From Maratus speciosus (Eukaryota; Arthropoda; Arachnida; Araneae; Salticidae): a stretch of DNA of 64,000 bases. The stretch covers positions 1-64,000 of the forward strand of contig CAWVRF010001069.1 in NCBI GenBank assembly GCA_963932465.1. Reading direction: 5' to 3'. This document shows, piece by piece, positions 34,300 to 46,170 of this stretch (its first letter is position 1; each line of letters starts with the position of its first letter). The notes below the pieces were generated by a model, which searched no databases, had not been told where the DNA came from, and saw nothing but the letters and a program-made list of their open reading frames with translations. Both the position numbers and the translations under genes were made by a program.

Positions 34300-37015
34300 C
34301 AGTGTCGATAGTGGGCCAAACCGCCGCAGAATTCCCGGAACGCGGTGTTCCGCGCTTCTTATGTCTCTTATGCCGAGACGTTAGCGGAAGCCAGGAAAAA
34401 AGAAAAAAAAATGAAAATTAGAACCGGACAAATTTAAAAGCAAAAATCATTAAAGATAAGCAAGATGGGTTGGGTTCCTGGTCCTACGTCCCTTATGCCG
34501 AGACGTTAGCGGAAGCCAGGAAAAAAGAAAAAAAAGTAAAAATTAGAACCGGACAAATTTAAAAGCAAATATCATTAAAGATAAGCAAGATGGGTTGGGT
34601 TCCTGGTCCTACGTCCCTTATGCCGAGACGCTAGCGGAAGCCAGGAAAAAAGAAAAAAAAAGTAAAAATTAGAACCGGACAAATTTAAAAGCAAAAATCA
34701 TTAAAGATAAGCAAGATGGGTTGGGTTCCTGGTCCTACGTCCCTTATGCCGAGACGCTAGCAAAAGCCAGAAAAAAAGAAAAAAAAAGTAAAAATTAGAA
34801 CCGGACAAATTTAAAAGCAAAAATCATTAAAGATAAGCAAGATGGGTTGGGTTCCTGGTCCTACGTCCCTTATGCCAAGACGCTAGCGGAAGCCAGGAAA
34901 AAAGAAAAAAAAAGTAAAAATTTGAACCGTACAAATTTAAAAGCAAAACTCATTAAAGATAAGCAAGATGTGTTCGGTTCCTTGTCCTACGTCCCTTATG
35001 CCGAGACGCTAGCGGAAGCCAGGAAAAAAGAAAAAAGTAAAAATTAGAACCGGACAAATTTAAAAGCAAAAATCCTTAAAGATAAGCAAGATGGGTTGGG
35101 TTCCTGGTCCTACGTCCCTTATGCCGAGACGCTAGCAGAAGCCAGGAAAAAAGAAAAAAAAAAGTAAAAATTAGAACCGGGCAAATTTAAAAGCAAATAT
35201 CATTAAAGATAAGCAAGATGGGTTGGGTTCCTGGTCCTACGTCCCTTATGCCGAGACGCTAGCGGAAACCAGGAAAAAAGAAAAAAAAGTAAAAATTAGA
35301 ACCGGACAAATTTAAAAGCAAAAATCATTAAAGATAAGCAAGATGGGTTGGGTTCCTGGTCCTACGTCCCTTATGCCGAGACGCTAGCGGAAGCCAGAAA
35401 AAAAGAAAAAAAGTAAAAATTAGAACCGGACAAATTTAAAAGCAAAAATCATTACAGATAAGCAAGATGGGTTGGATTCCTGGTCCTACGTCCCTTATGC
35501 CGAGACGCTAGCGGAAGCCAGGAAAAAAGAAAAAAAGTAAAAATTAGAACCGGACAAATTTAAAAGCAAAAATCATTAAAGATAAGCAAGATGGGTTGAG
35601 TTCCTGGTCCTACGTCCCTTATGCCGAGACGCTAGCGGAAGCCAGAAAAAAAGAAAAAAAAAGTAAAAATTAGAACCGGACAAATTTAAAAGCAAAAATC
35701 ATTACAGATAAGCAAGATGGGGTTGGATTCCTGGTCCTACGTCCCTTATGCCGAGACGCTAGCGGAAGCCAGGAAAAAAGAAAAAAAAGTAAAAATTAGA
35801 ACCGGACAAATTTAAAAGCAAAAATCATTAAAGATAAGCAACATGGGTTGGGTTCCTGGTCCTACGTCCCTTATGCCGAGACGCTAGTGGAAGACAGAAA
35901 AAAAGAAAAAAAAGTAAAAATTAGAACCGGACAAATTTAAAAGCAAAAATCATTAAAGATAAGGAAGATGGGTTGGGTTCCTGGTCCTACGTCCCTTATG
36001 CCGAGACGCTAGCGGAAACCAGGAAAAAAGAAAAAAAGTAAAAATTAGAACCGGACAAATTTAAAAGCAAAAATCATTAAAGATAAGCAAGATGGGTTGG
36101 GTTCCTGGTCCTACGTCCCTTATGCCGAGACGCTAGCGGAAGCCAGAAAAAAAGAAAAAAAAAAGTAAAAATTAGAACCGGACAAATTTAAAAGCAAAAA
36201 TCATTACAGATAAGCAAGATGGGTTGGATTCCTGGTCCTACGTCCCTTATGCCGAGACGCTAGCGGAAGCCAGGAAAAAAGAAAAAAAAGTAAAAATTAG
36301 AACCGGACAAATTTAAAAGCAAAAATCATTAAAGATAAGCAAGATGGGTTGGGTTCCTGGTCCCACGTCCCTTATGCCGAGACACTAGCGGAAGCCAGGA
36401 AAAAAGAAAAAAAAAGTAAAAATTTCAACCGTACAAATTTAAAAGCAAAACTCATTAAAGATAAGCAAGATGTGTTGGGTTCCTTGTCCTACGTCCCTTA
36501 TGCCGAGACGCTAGCGGAAGCCAGAAAAAAAGAAAAACAAGTAAAAATTAGAACCGGACAAATTTAAAAGCAAAAATCATTAAAGATAAGCAAGATGGGT
36601 TGGGTTCCTGGTCCTACGTCCCTTATGCCGAGACGCTAGCAGAAGCCAGGAAAAAAGAAAAAAAAAGTAAAAATTAGAACCGGGCAAATTTAAAAGCAAA
36701 TATCATTAAAGATAAGCAAGATGGGTTGGGTTCCTGGTCCTACGTCCCTTATGCCGAGACGCTAGCAAAAGCCAGAAAAAAAGAAAAAAAAGTAAAAATT
36801 AGAACCGGACAAATTTAAAAGCAAAAATCATTAAAGATAAGCAAGATGAATTGGGTTCCTGGTCCTACGTCCCTTGTGCCGAGACACTAGCGGAAGCCAA
36901 GAAAAAAGAAAAAAAGTAAAAATTAGAACCGGACAAATTTAAAAGCAAAAATCATTAAAGATAAGCAAGATGGGTTGGGTTCGGCGCACCGAAGCCATCG
37001 GACGGCTTCGAGTGT
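34300..37015 (+). repeat. Satellite array: 21 units of 123-127 bp
   Basis: TGCCGAGAC recurs at 34371, 34496, 34621, 34747, 34873, 34999, 35122, 35249, 35374, 35498, 35622, 35749, 35874, 35999, 36123, 36250, 36375, 36501, 36626, 36752 and (as TGCCGAGACAC) 36877. Length varies through the A run. Variant markers repeat at multiples of the unit (TTTGAACCG/TTTCAACCG near 34920 and 36422; GGGCAAATTTAAAAGCAAAT near 35178 and 36683), showing higher-order copying. The flanks (AACCGCCGCAGAATTC at 34319, CATCGGACGGCTTCGAGTG at 36997) are the ends of the monomer at loci 1 and 3, so the array grew inside one dispersed copy. Confidence 0.95.
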
Positions 37016-37640
37016 AAGGGTCTACTCAAAGAAATTTTTTTCCACCCTCTACAACTCGAAATTTTCTGACACATTTCCAGACTCATTTTTAAAAGTAAAA
37101 ACGTGAAACTTGCTGACGTGATTTTTGAAGAGATGTGTGAGAAGAGGCCGTGAGTTTTCATTTTTCGCACACTTAATTAGAACTTGATTTATAAACAATT
37201 ATTTTCTCAGTATGAACTTTCTTTTTTTTTTTTTTTTTCGTTGCCAGCTCGTTCGCTTTGGGAAATTCAGTTCAAAACGCCCACTTTGACAGAATTTTTT
37301 GCAATATATTCTATCTTTGTCAAAAAATCGCAAACACGGCACATTATACAGTTTCTGAATAACAGAATCTGCCAATTGGATGAGCTTCAGAACAAAAATG
37401 AACTTAAAAATGAATCAGAAAAAGTCCTTCCGGCCAGTGCCGGGAGGAAGAGGTAGCTTTCATATTCCTTATTTTAAAAAAGCCAACTTATATTATTCAA
37501 ACACGCGAAGCTCAATTTAGTGGAAACCGAATACAGGAGATTCAATACTAATTTTTATCAATACTAAATCATTATGAATGAGAATCTCGCGAAATTAGTC
37601 AGCTTTATCCAAGCTGCTTTTATTTAATGTAACTTATATT
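37016..37640. other. Gene-free stretch
   Basis: Contains a T run (37222-37238) and short open frames without motifs. GGTAGCTTTCAT near 37452 resembles GTAGCTTTTTGTAATGAAAG at 38948. Nothing else supported. Confidence 0.35.
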
Positions 37641-38784
37641 TGGCAGCCAAATTCGGCAATTTCTTAAAGTGCCTGCCATTTTAAGACAACATGGTGGATG
37701 AGGCTAAGCAGTGAACTTGGTCGAGACCTTAGTAATTGCTGTTCACATGCTCACTCACATCGGAATCGATTGATATATACGAGTGCTTTCGCAGGCAAAA
37801 AATCAGATTTTTCAAAATGTCACCCACATTAGATATTGAAATTGCTATATCTGAGCCATTTTTTAAGATAAAGACAAACAAAAAATGCTCCTGAATCCTT
37901 ATATCAATGTCAAATACTTAAGAAAGAAACCTTTTTCAATTTCTAATTTTTTTGCACCTCACTTTAAATATAATATTTTTTAATTTAATAGCCGCCATTT
38001 TGAAACAAGATGGCTGATGAAGCTGGCCAGCGAACTTGGTCGAGATATTGATGTATACTATCCACATGCCTTCTTACATCGAAATAGGCGAATACGTGTG
38101 TTATCGCGTGACAAATACAAGATCGTTTCAAAATGATAGCCATGCTAGAAATTCAAAGTTCTTTAATTCAACCATTTTTTAAGATATAAACAAAAGAACA
38201 AATTTTCAGAAACAAAAAATGCTCCGGAATCTTTGTATCAAGGCCAAACACATAAAAATAATCTTTTTCATTTTCCAATTTTTTAATACCTCATTTTAAA
38301 TTTTAAATTTAATTTTTTTCAATGGCAACCCTTTTGAAACAAGATGGCGAATGAAGCTGGCCAACGAACTCGGTCGAGACATTGGTATGTACTATGTACA
38401 GACCAAGTTACATCCAAATCGGTTCATAGATACGCCTGATATCGCGTGACAAAAATCAGGTCGTTTTAAAATGTCAGCCACAATAGAAATTCAAAATGTT
38501 ATAACTCAGCCATTTTTTTAGATATAGACGAAACAAAAACTGCTCCGGAATCTTTGTATAAAGGTCAAATACATAAGAAAGAAATATTTTTCCATTTTCA
38601 ATTTTTTGGTACCACATTTCAAATTTTAAATTTTTAAAAAAATTTTAAATGGCCGCCATTTTGAAACAAAATGGCGGATGAAGCTAGCCAACGAACTCGG
38701 TCGAGACATTGGTATGTACTATGTACACACCGAATTACATCCAAATTGGTTCATAAATACGAGAGTTACAGTGTGACAAAGGTC

Positions 38785-38786
<2 letters not shown>
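37641..38786 (+). repeat. ~320-334 bp tandem repeat, 3.4 units
   Basis: The block (AT)GGCxGATGAAGCTxGCCA...GAACT(T/C)GGTCGAGA occurs at 37692, 38011, 38345 and 38672 (spacings 319, 334, 327). Each is followed by an ACATCxxAAT...TTCA and TCAAAATG block and preceded by GCCGCCATTTTGAAACAA. It ends in the (TA)n. Confidence 0.85.

Positions 38787-38842
<56 letters not shown>
38787..38842. repeat. (TA)28 microsatellite
   Basis: About 56 bases of uninterrupted AT dinucleotide, then GTGTGTC. The open frame 38671-38961 runs through it and is not a gene. Confidence 0.95.
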
Positions 38843-38848
<6 letters not shown>

Positions 38849-39009
38849 CAATTTTGAACGGAGGGTGGTTTCGGGGTCTGGGGGTCATGATCGATGAAAA
38901 TATACCAAAATTTTTTGAAATCGCTTTCCTCCGAACGGCCGCAATAGGTAGCTTTTTGTAATGAAAGCTACCTAAAAAAGCAGTTTCGATATGAATACAT
39001 CCTTAATGT

Positions 39010-39140
39010 TAGTCTCGGGGGAGGCCAAGCGGGTGGCTTTTTCAAGAAGGCTCACGTTTTGAGCACCTTATCGCCAGAGTAAGGGTTGGCGCGGGGATGA
39101 ATTCAACGCTACGCCCCCTTTTTTGTTCGTGACGTCGTAC
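39010..39140. repeat. GC-rich dispersed repeat fragment
   Basis: AGCGGGTGGCTTTTTCAAGAAGGCTCACGTTTT is the inverted counterpart of 41361-41398 (AAAACGTGAGCCTTCTTGAA then AAAGC) and carries GGGTGGC as in the satellite-like monomers. Part of the same dispersed family in opposite orientation. Confidence 0.5.
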
Positions 39141-41249
39141 GCGTAGCGAACAGCAACCCCATTTCTTTGCTGAGAGGAAGAGATGTGCTTTTTTCCATTT
39201 GTTTTTTCGCAAATGTAAAAAGCTAGACTAAATGTTATTTCACCGTGGTTTGCAATTAGAACCTTGCTTAAAACAAAGATCTTTTTCGGATTAAAATAAC
39301 TTTTAATTGCACAAATATATATAATTCAAACACAAGTTATTTTTTTCAGTTCTATAATATTCATTTATTTCATTAATTCGCTATATGTTCGAAGAAATTG
39401 AGAACGTATTTTAAAAACAGACGTAAAAATTTTCTTTAATAAATATAATTGTATTGATCATGTTTTTATGACACAATTGAACATAGTTTTATTAGTATTA
39501 TTACTGAATTAATTTAGTTTTTTTTTTATTATTAAGCGGCATAATTATGTGACGTGTTGATTGCATTAATAAAACACATTTAATTAACACTGAAATACTT
39601 CATTAAAAATTAATTGTTTTTTATTTAATTGCGATTAGAAGTTAATAGGAAGTTGAAACTAAAATCAATTCGATTATAATTATATTGAACGATAAAGCAT
39701 AAATTATTTAGCCGTATCCTGCAATTAAATCTATCAGCTAAAATAACTGCAAGTTGATGCATGGAATTAAATCAATTGCTATTACATTTTAATATTGTTA
39801 AAATTTTATCATTATTTGAGTTTTTATGAAAAAGACATTGGTCTGTCTCTAGTGCACAAAATTAAAAATCTTTAAAATTCTTCAGTTTTTTATTTTAAAA
39901 TTTTTGCCATATTTTTAAATATTATTTCGCCTTAGTTGTTTTATTTATTATTTAAAAATAATAATTGGTCATATATGAATAAATCATGTAATTCTTCTCT
40001 CGAATGAAATCCCCCCCCCCCCCCACACACACACTTTATATTTCGTCATTCTGCACACATATTGCTCTATTTATTAAGTTGAAGTGGCAATAAAATAATG
40101 CTCAATCGTCTGAGGCAACCTCCCATTTCGAATTTTCTCTTCCCACCTCCCCCACCCCCCCTCTCCTCCATCACACTATTTTTTGCCCATTTAAAATTTA
40201 TTGTTGTCTTACAGAAAAAATTAGTTAAAATTGCGTCTGAAATGTTAACTATTCCTTCGCTTATCCATAACAGTGCATAAAGTTTACTGTTTTGCCCTAT
40301 CTGTTGATTTTTAAATAACAAATAAATAATTTACCATAAAAAAAGATAAGGAAACAAATAGAATGAAAGATTTTGAAAATAATATTAAGGATTAACCTTT
40401 TGTGCGCACGCTTTCATTTTTTTTTTAATTCTTTACAGTTTTTTAAATTTATTTTCTGTCCTATTTATTACTTTGAAGTAACTATAAGTAAAAGACCAAT
40501 TATTCAAATTCTGCGCCCCCCCCCCCCCCCCAAAAAGTTAAATATTCCAAGTTTTTAATTTTTTGGTTTGTTTTTTCTATTTGTTAATTGATAAATTTAA
40601 CTATTTAAATCTATAGCCCCTCACTATCATACACAGTTAAAAAAATTCTCTAATGATTTTATTTGTTACTTTGAAGTAACAAAAGATAGTCATTCAATCT
40701 TCCTTCTACCCCACCTCCCCTTAAGAATTTCATCTCACATTGAAAAGGCAATTTCTAAACATCCTGTTTGGGGGTGTGAAAGGTTTTTTTATTCTTTCTT
40801 GGTTTGGCCTATTTTCACTCGACTTTGGGGCTGTTTCTGCAGAATGATTTGGTATTAAATTAATTATATAAGTTCATCGCAGAAAATATAGTAATTTTCT
40901 GCCACAGGTATTTTTTAAAATCTGTATTTATATGTACATAAAAATGCACTGAAACTGCATTAATTCATGATCCCCATAAATCCATCTTTATATGTAATCA
41001 AATATCTAAATATATGACGGTAATGAGTTTTTGTTTAAGAGGTATGGAATTAATAATGCTCAATTGAATGAAAATTTAGATTTTTGAGGGGGGATCAAAT
41101 AATCAAAATTTTAGTCTATATCATCAAAAGTAATAAAGTCCTTCGATAAAACAGAGTATAAGAATTCGTAATACAATTTCTTTCGAAGAAGATTTCTTTT
41201 CATCTAGAACACATAACTGAAAATATTTCTTTAATTTAGGTAGTACTAA
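39141..41249. other. Gene-free AT-rich stretch
   Basis: C runs at about 40011-40024 and 40517-40530 and several open frames without motifs. No repeat boundaries recognised. Confidence 0.4.
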
Positions 41250-41397
41250 AATATGCTAGTTCGTCTTCCGCCATTTCGGTTCAAAACAAAACACAAGACG
41301 ACGATTGGCGTTAGAGCTAGCTGAACGCTCTCGCTTTCGCCAACTCGCCAAGGCTGGTGCTGAAAACGTGAGCCTTCTTGAAAAAGCGGCCGGGTGG
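41250..41397 (+). repeat. Dispersed GC-rich repeat, part left of the TIR unit
   Basis: CGTCTTCCGCCATTTCGG to AAAAAGCGGCCGGGTGG. It appears to continue at 44192 beyond the inserted 2.8 kb unit. Minus-strand open frames (41246-41500, 41256-41456) are overlapping frames of this GC-rich stretch. Confidence 0.5.
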
Positions 41398-42968
41398 CTA
41401 ATATCCGAACCCTCAAGCTTAGACGCACCTTGGCGTAGCAAGACGGAGGGTGCCAAATGATTTTGGAAGAAAAGCGTTTTCCAAGCGTGCCCAGCTGCAT
41501 TATTTTCAGTTCGGCGTGTTATACTTTTTAAATATGCATAATGCAGTTTTAAGATAAGACATCATTTGAATCTTCATATTGACAATTAAGACTTTAATCT
41601 CGTGAAAGTAAAATCATTTCGCACCAATTAAACAAATAACTGTGTGGGTCGTATTTAATTAGGATACTTCTGCAGCTTATAATACTTTAATATTATTCAT
41701 ATTCTTTTATTTATTCAGTTTTCTCATGTCAGGTCAAAGTTTTGATTATTAATCACTAAAAAATAGTTTAATATTGCATGATTTAAAAAACGGTGAATCA
41801 GAAAATGTTTGTTATGAATTTGCTATGGTTTTTTCCCCCTGTCGTCAAACTTTTTGTGGGCAAGAAAGAATTTAAAAGTTTCACTGAAAATGTATTTTTA
41901 TTAACATGTAATTCATTAATTTGCTCGGCTTTTTGGGATAATTTTGAAGTAATTTTAATGCATATATAATAAATAATAAACTTCATAAAATATACATTAA
42001 AAAAATAATTATAATTATTTAAAATGCTTTTTACTATCGAAAGTTTCTGTTTTAGAGCTTGTCTTTAATCATGAAATTAATACTTCAAAAGAAAGCTTAT
42101 TTTGAACCCCTTATAATACTACAAATCATGAATTATTGACAAAATTAATAGATCGCAATTTTTGAAACGATATTTTGAAATTTATAAATGTGTCTTATCA
42201 TGATGAATGTTTTATGAGTCTCCAATATAATAGAACATGACTAATAATAAAACATTGAAAATATTTTGCATTTTGACTGAATGAAAGTTTGTAATAATGT
42301 AAGAGTTGTGATTTAGTAAGTTATGTTAATGGTTCTTCATTAACATAGTTCAAAAACTCCAATTAAGATATTAATAAATATATCATCATATAATTTAATG
42401 TTTAAAAATTCTACACATAATGGTACAAAATAAGAACACTTTTTGTGCTATAAATGTTATTCCTCTTCATTTAGTCACCAAGTGCTGTTTTACAGAAAGT
42501 ACAACCTTCAAATTTTTGAAAAATTCAAGTATTAAAATTGATATTTCAGCTGTCAGCACCCCCCCCCCCTTTCAAATGTGGATGACTTTTTAGATTCCCT
42601 ATAAAATGTTTTCCAAACGTAGTGTACAAATGAATATTTCACACTCCTAATTTACATAGTAAATCTGGTGAAATTCTTGGCTATCATAACTTTGATATTA
42701 TTTATAATAATGATGAACTTTTACTGTGATTGTTCATTTTGTCAAAAAATAACTGTAATTGGGTTATTTTCTTTTCAATTTTACAGTGATAATTTATTCA
42801 AGATCACATTAATGAAATATATAAAATTATTGTATCCAATATCATGAAATTACGAATAGGTCTCTGACATTCTGAGTATTTTTGAGTACTTTAATTGTTC
42901 AACTATTATCAATATTTAATTTTATTCATAAAAAACTATTCTACATCCAGTTACTTCACATAAGCATT

Positions 42969-42974
<6 letters not shown>

Positions 42975-43015
<41 letters not shown>
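42975..43015. repeat. Poly-T run of 41
   Basis: Uninterrupted T homopolymer. Similar runs occur at 30592-30634 and 12800-12831; length should be treated as approximate. Confidence 0.9.
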
Positions 43016-43016
<1 letters not shown>

Positions 43017-43173
43017 TGATACTCTGAAAACAAAAAGCTGAAGTTTAAGTGTTGTTTTTTATTTTTGTAGTAACATATTTTTTTCCTCCTTATTTTTCAG
43101 TTCAAGTCAATACATTTAAAATATAAGCTTAGGTTTAGAAATTCAACCATAAATTACAGTTCTTTATCTTTAA

Positions 43174-43373
43174 CCTTCCGTCTACCAGACGGGTCCATTG
43201 GACCCGACATGTACATTCAAAATATTTATTCAAACCAGAAATTTCTTCAAAACAAACTAAATGTATAAATCAGACAATAATAAGTTAAATAAACAAATTA
43301 AATAGTTTTAAGTAAAAATTCTGGTGTAGAATGTTTTTATAAAACTTGAGTAAAATTTCCGGTAGTTCTAGGG
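43174..43373. mobile_element. piggyBac-type MITE, 200 bp
   Basis: TTAA on both sides (43170-43173, 43374-43377). Left end CCTTCCGTCTACC, right end mirror GGTAGTTCTAGGG; CCCTAGAA is a common piggyBac terminus. A short palindrome GGGTCCATTGGACCC lies near the left end. Non-coding. Confidence 0.7.
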
Positions 43374-44191
43374 TTAAGAAGCACCTAATAGCAGTTTGAT
43401 TTGATGTTGAATGGTTTACCATCCTAATATGGAAGTAGTGCAAGTGAAATTTTAGACGTTACATTTTCAGAGCAATTTATTTATTTTTAATTTAATTTTT
43501 AGCAGGGGGTTGGGGGGGGGGGTAATTTTAATTAAAGTTAAACATTGATTTAATGTTTTCAATTTGTCAGTTTAACAGTCAGACTGATTTAAGGTGAATC
43601 CAGATAATTTATTAAAGAAATAATTAAATCAAACGGATTTTTTTTACCCCATTTTCTATTTTAAAAAGAAATGCTTACGTATTTTCAAAATTCGCCATTC
43701 ATTAAAAAGATTTTGATAAATTTATTGTTTATTAACACAGTACATTGTTAGTACCGAAGATAGATAGACAGATTACTTTTTTCAATGAGTAGCAGTATTC
43801 ATCGATCACTAATATTTTTAAATAAATAGATTAAGATTTACCAATTTGTACTTGTTTTTAAAATATCCATTTCCATTTTACACGAGTGTCAATGGTACAC
43901 ATCATTTTAAAACATTTATTAGAGGCGAACAAATTATAAATTTCCATAAATCTGAATGGTTGTCTTCATTCTTATAAGAGTAATAAATTTTTAAACGCTA
44001 AATCTTTATTTATAAGTGATGTAAAAGAGTTTTTGAAAACAGGATAACCTTTGAATTAACATGAATTGAAATGCATTGTCAGTAATGTCGATGTCAACGA
44101 GCACACGCGCGCAAAGTGCTTTTCTCCCAAAATCATTTGGTACACTCCGCCTTTCGCCAAGGTGCGTCTAAGCTTGAGGGTTCGGATATTA

Positions 44192-44395
44192 GCGGCCGGG
44201 TGGGCCAACCGCCGCAGCGCGTCTGTCCACCTCCTTTATGCCGAGACACTAGCGGAAGCCATGAAAAAAAAAGTCAAAATTAAAACCGGACAAATTTAAA
44301 AGCGAAAATCTTTAAATTAAAGACATCGATAAGCAAGAAGGGTTTGGGTTCGGGGCCCTGAAGCCATCAGACGATCGCAGCGGCTTCAGGCTTAA
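44192..44395 (+). repeat. Satellite-like monomer, locus 3
   Basis: GCGGCCGGGTGGGCCAACCG, TTTATGCCGAGACACTAGCG, AACCGGACAAATTTAAAAGC, GATAAGCAAGAAGGGTTTGG, AAGCCATCAGACGATCGCAG, CGGCTTCAGG. A single unit matching the amplified unit at 34300-37015 plus both flanks, so it approximates the unamplified ancestor. Confidence 0.7.
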
Positions 44396-45279
44396 TTTTC
44401 TTGGTTTTAGCATACTATGTAGAATATATACAGGGCTGCACAAAAAATGGGCTTGTGCTATAACTATCTTTTATACATATTCAGATCATGGTGCAATAGC
44501 TGTTGCACTCTTATGCAAAAATGGATTAATACAAAATTTATTACGATTCTATATAATTAAATTCAGTAATACAGAAATAGTATGACTCCCTCTTTAAGGG
44601 TGTACTTCGATCCAAACTGCTTATTTTCTGATTCATTTTAAAATTCATTTTTGTTCTCAAACGCATCAAACTGGGAAATTCTCTTATGTAGAAACTATAT
44701 AATGTACCGTGCTTCTTAATTTTTTGATAAATGCAAGGCTTCTAAATAAAATATGCAATTAGTTTTTTTTAAGGCGAAAAAAAAGATGATATAGAACAAA
44801 TTTATATTTGTAGAAAAGCCACCATGCGAAGATTCTGTGTCTTAATGTTTTACACCATACAAATTAATGCGAATAGGCCTTTATTTTTCACATCTTAGAT
44901 ATATATTTATCATCATCACACAATTTTTACAAATAATATTTGAATTAATATATATACATTAAATTTTGAATATTAATAATTTTTTTTAGCGTGATATATT
45001 TCGAAACATGCAATCCAAAGTCCAACATCACAATTAGCGCCAAAAACCAAACACAAGCAGTAATATTCAAAGACATAACACGGAAATGACTTTTAAATTT
45101 TTCTGGTTTCGAAGTTTTTTCCAGCAATTAAATCTCCAGCCCGAAAATAGGACGGGAATGAGAAATAACGAACAACACCTCAGCCCGTGATATTGACGGG
45201 AGCGAGAATTAAGGGGTTAATTACGTATGATATTTAATAGAATGAAGAAAACTTGTATTAATATATTTCAAGTTTTCAT
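44396..45279. other. Gene-free stretch with a lone mariner-like terminus
   Basis: TACAGGGCTGCACAAAAAAT at 44429 looks like a mariner-type left end without a credible partner. GAATTAAGGGGTTAA (45206-45220) could be a piggyBac right end. Nothing else supported. Confidence 0.35.
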
Positions 45280-45330
45280 TCGATTTTCAGAAAATTTGAA
45301 ATGACCCGACACAATTCTAGAACGATTATA

Positions 45331-46067
45331 CAGTGAAACCTCCCTGGAGGACCATTTTTTTCATGGAACGAAATTTATTCCCACAGGCTCAATACTCATT
45401 TTACCTCCATTCAGAGACCATCCGAGTTGAACTCCCTCCATGAGCGACCCATTTCTTTGAAGAAAATTAAATAAATTCCGTTTTTTCCTGGTCGCTTGGA
45501 GAAGGATTTATTAGAATAATAATTCCGGAGAGCGCATTCGTCATCAAACTTCTAAACTAAGTTTAGCATTTTTATTTATTCCGGTAACTTTTAAATGTTT
45601 AACCTCTTTGTGCCTTTTTAGGCAATAAATTTAACTCTGATGACAATGTAAGGATGACGGTCAATAAACTCCCCTGTCCTATTCTGTCAGGAAATTCTGA
45701 AAGAAATAGATAAATTAATGAAATTGTCATAATTTGTTCCCGTCCAAAAAAAGTTGCATTTATTTACTGAACTTCGAAAGGACTTGAAAATAAAAGTTAT
45801 AGAAGATAAAACCGTAAAATCAAAGCGACCGTCAAAGTATTCATTTTTTAAACTCTGCACTAATCAACTTATGTAATTAACTTTTGTTTTGATACTTAAA
45901 TTTTCATATTTTTCCTAATGTGAAAAATAAATTTTAGTAACATTAATTGTTACCTTTCTTCAACAATTAAAATCTAGATTTAAACATGACCTCCATTAAG
46001 AGACCACCTCTCGGAGCTACCCATTTTTATTGGAACGGAACGTGGTCACTTTAGGAAGATTTTACTG
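45331..46067. mobile_element. Tigger-like MITE, 737 bp
   Basis: TA flanks (45329-45330, 46068-46069); left CAGTGAAACCTCCCTGGAGG, right mirror TTTAGGAAGATTTTACTG. GACCAT / GACCACCTC motifs recur at both ends. Non-coding. The TA duplication is confirmed by the uninserted copy at 51904-52080, which has a single TA at this point. Confidence 0.85.
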
Positions 46068-46170
46068 TATATATTAAATTTCCAACCATTCGGGGCTGGG
46101 CAGTTTTTGCGTTGTTATATGCGGACAGACAGACATCGCAACGTCTGACAGACGGGCGGACAAGACGACG

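Larger units (their letters stand above)
41398..44191. mobile_element. 2.8 kb unit with ~90 bp TIRs, Mutator-like candidate
   Basis: TAATATCCGAACCCTCAAGC at 41399 is mirrored by GCTTGAGGGTTCGGATATTA ending at 44191. The first 37 bp of the arms are identical and similarity runs ~90 bp (CCAAATGATTTTGG, GAAAAGC). The 12 bp GCGGCCGGGTGG flanks both sides directly (41386-41397, 44192-44203). Long TIRs with a long duplication recall Mutator-like elements, whose duplications are usually 8-11 bp. No transposase is visible; the interior is AT-rich and holds a piggyBac MITE and a 41-T run. A local inverted duplication is the alternative. Confidence 0.55.

Noticed and set aside
34300..37015. Regular array as a CRISPR or as a repetitive protein gene
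   Set aside because: Units are contiguous with no unique spacers, the DNA is eukaryotic in character, and most units contain a stop or frame-changing length differences.
41246..41500. Two overlapping minus-strand frames as a small gene
   Set aside because: GC-rich repeat sequence that reappears, in part inverted, at 39010 and 44100; open frames follow composition.
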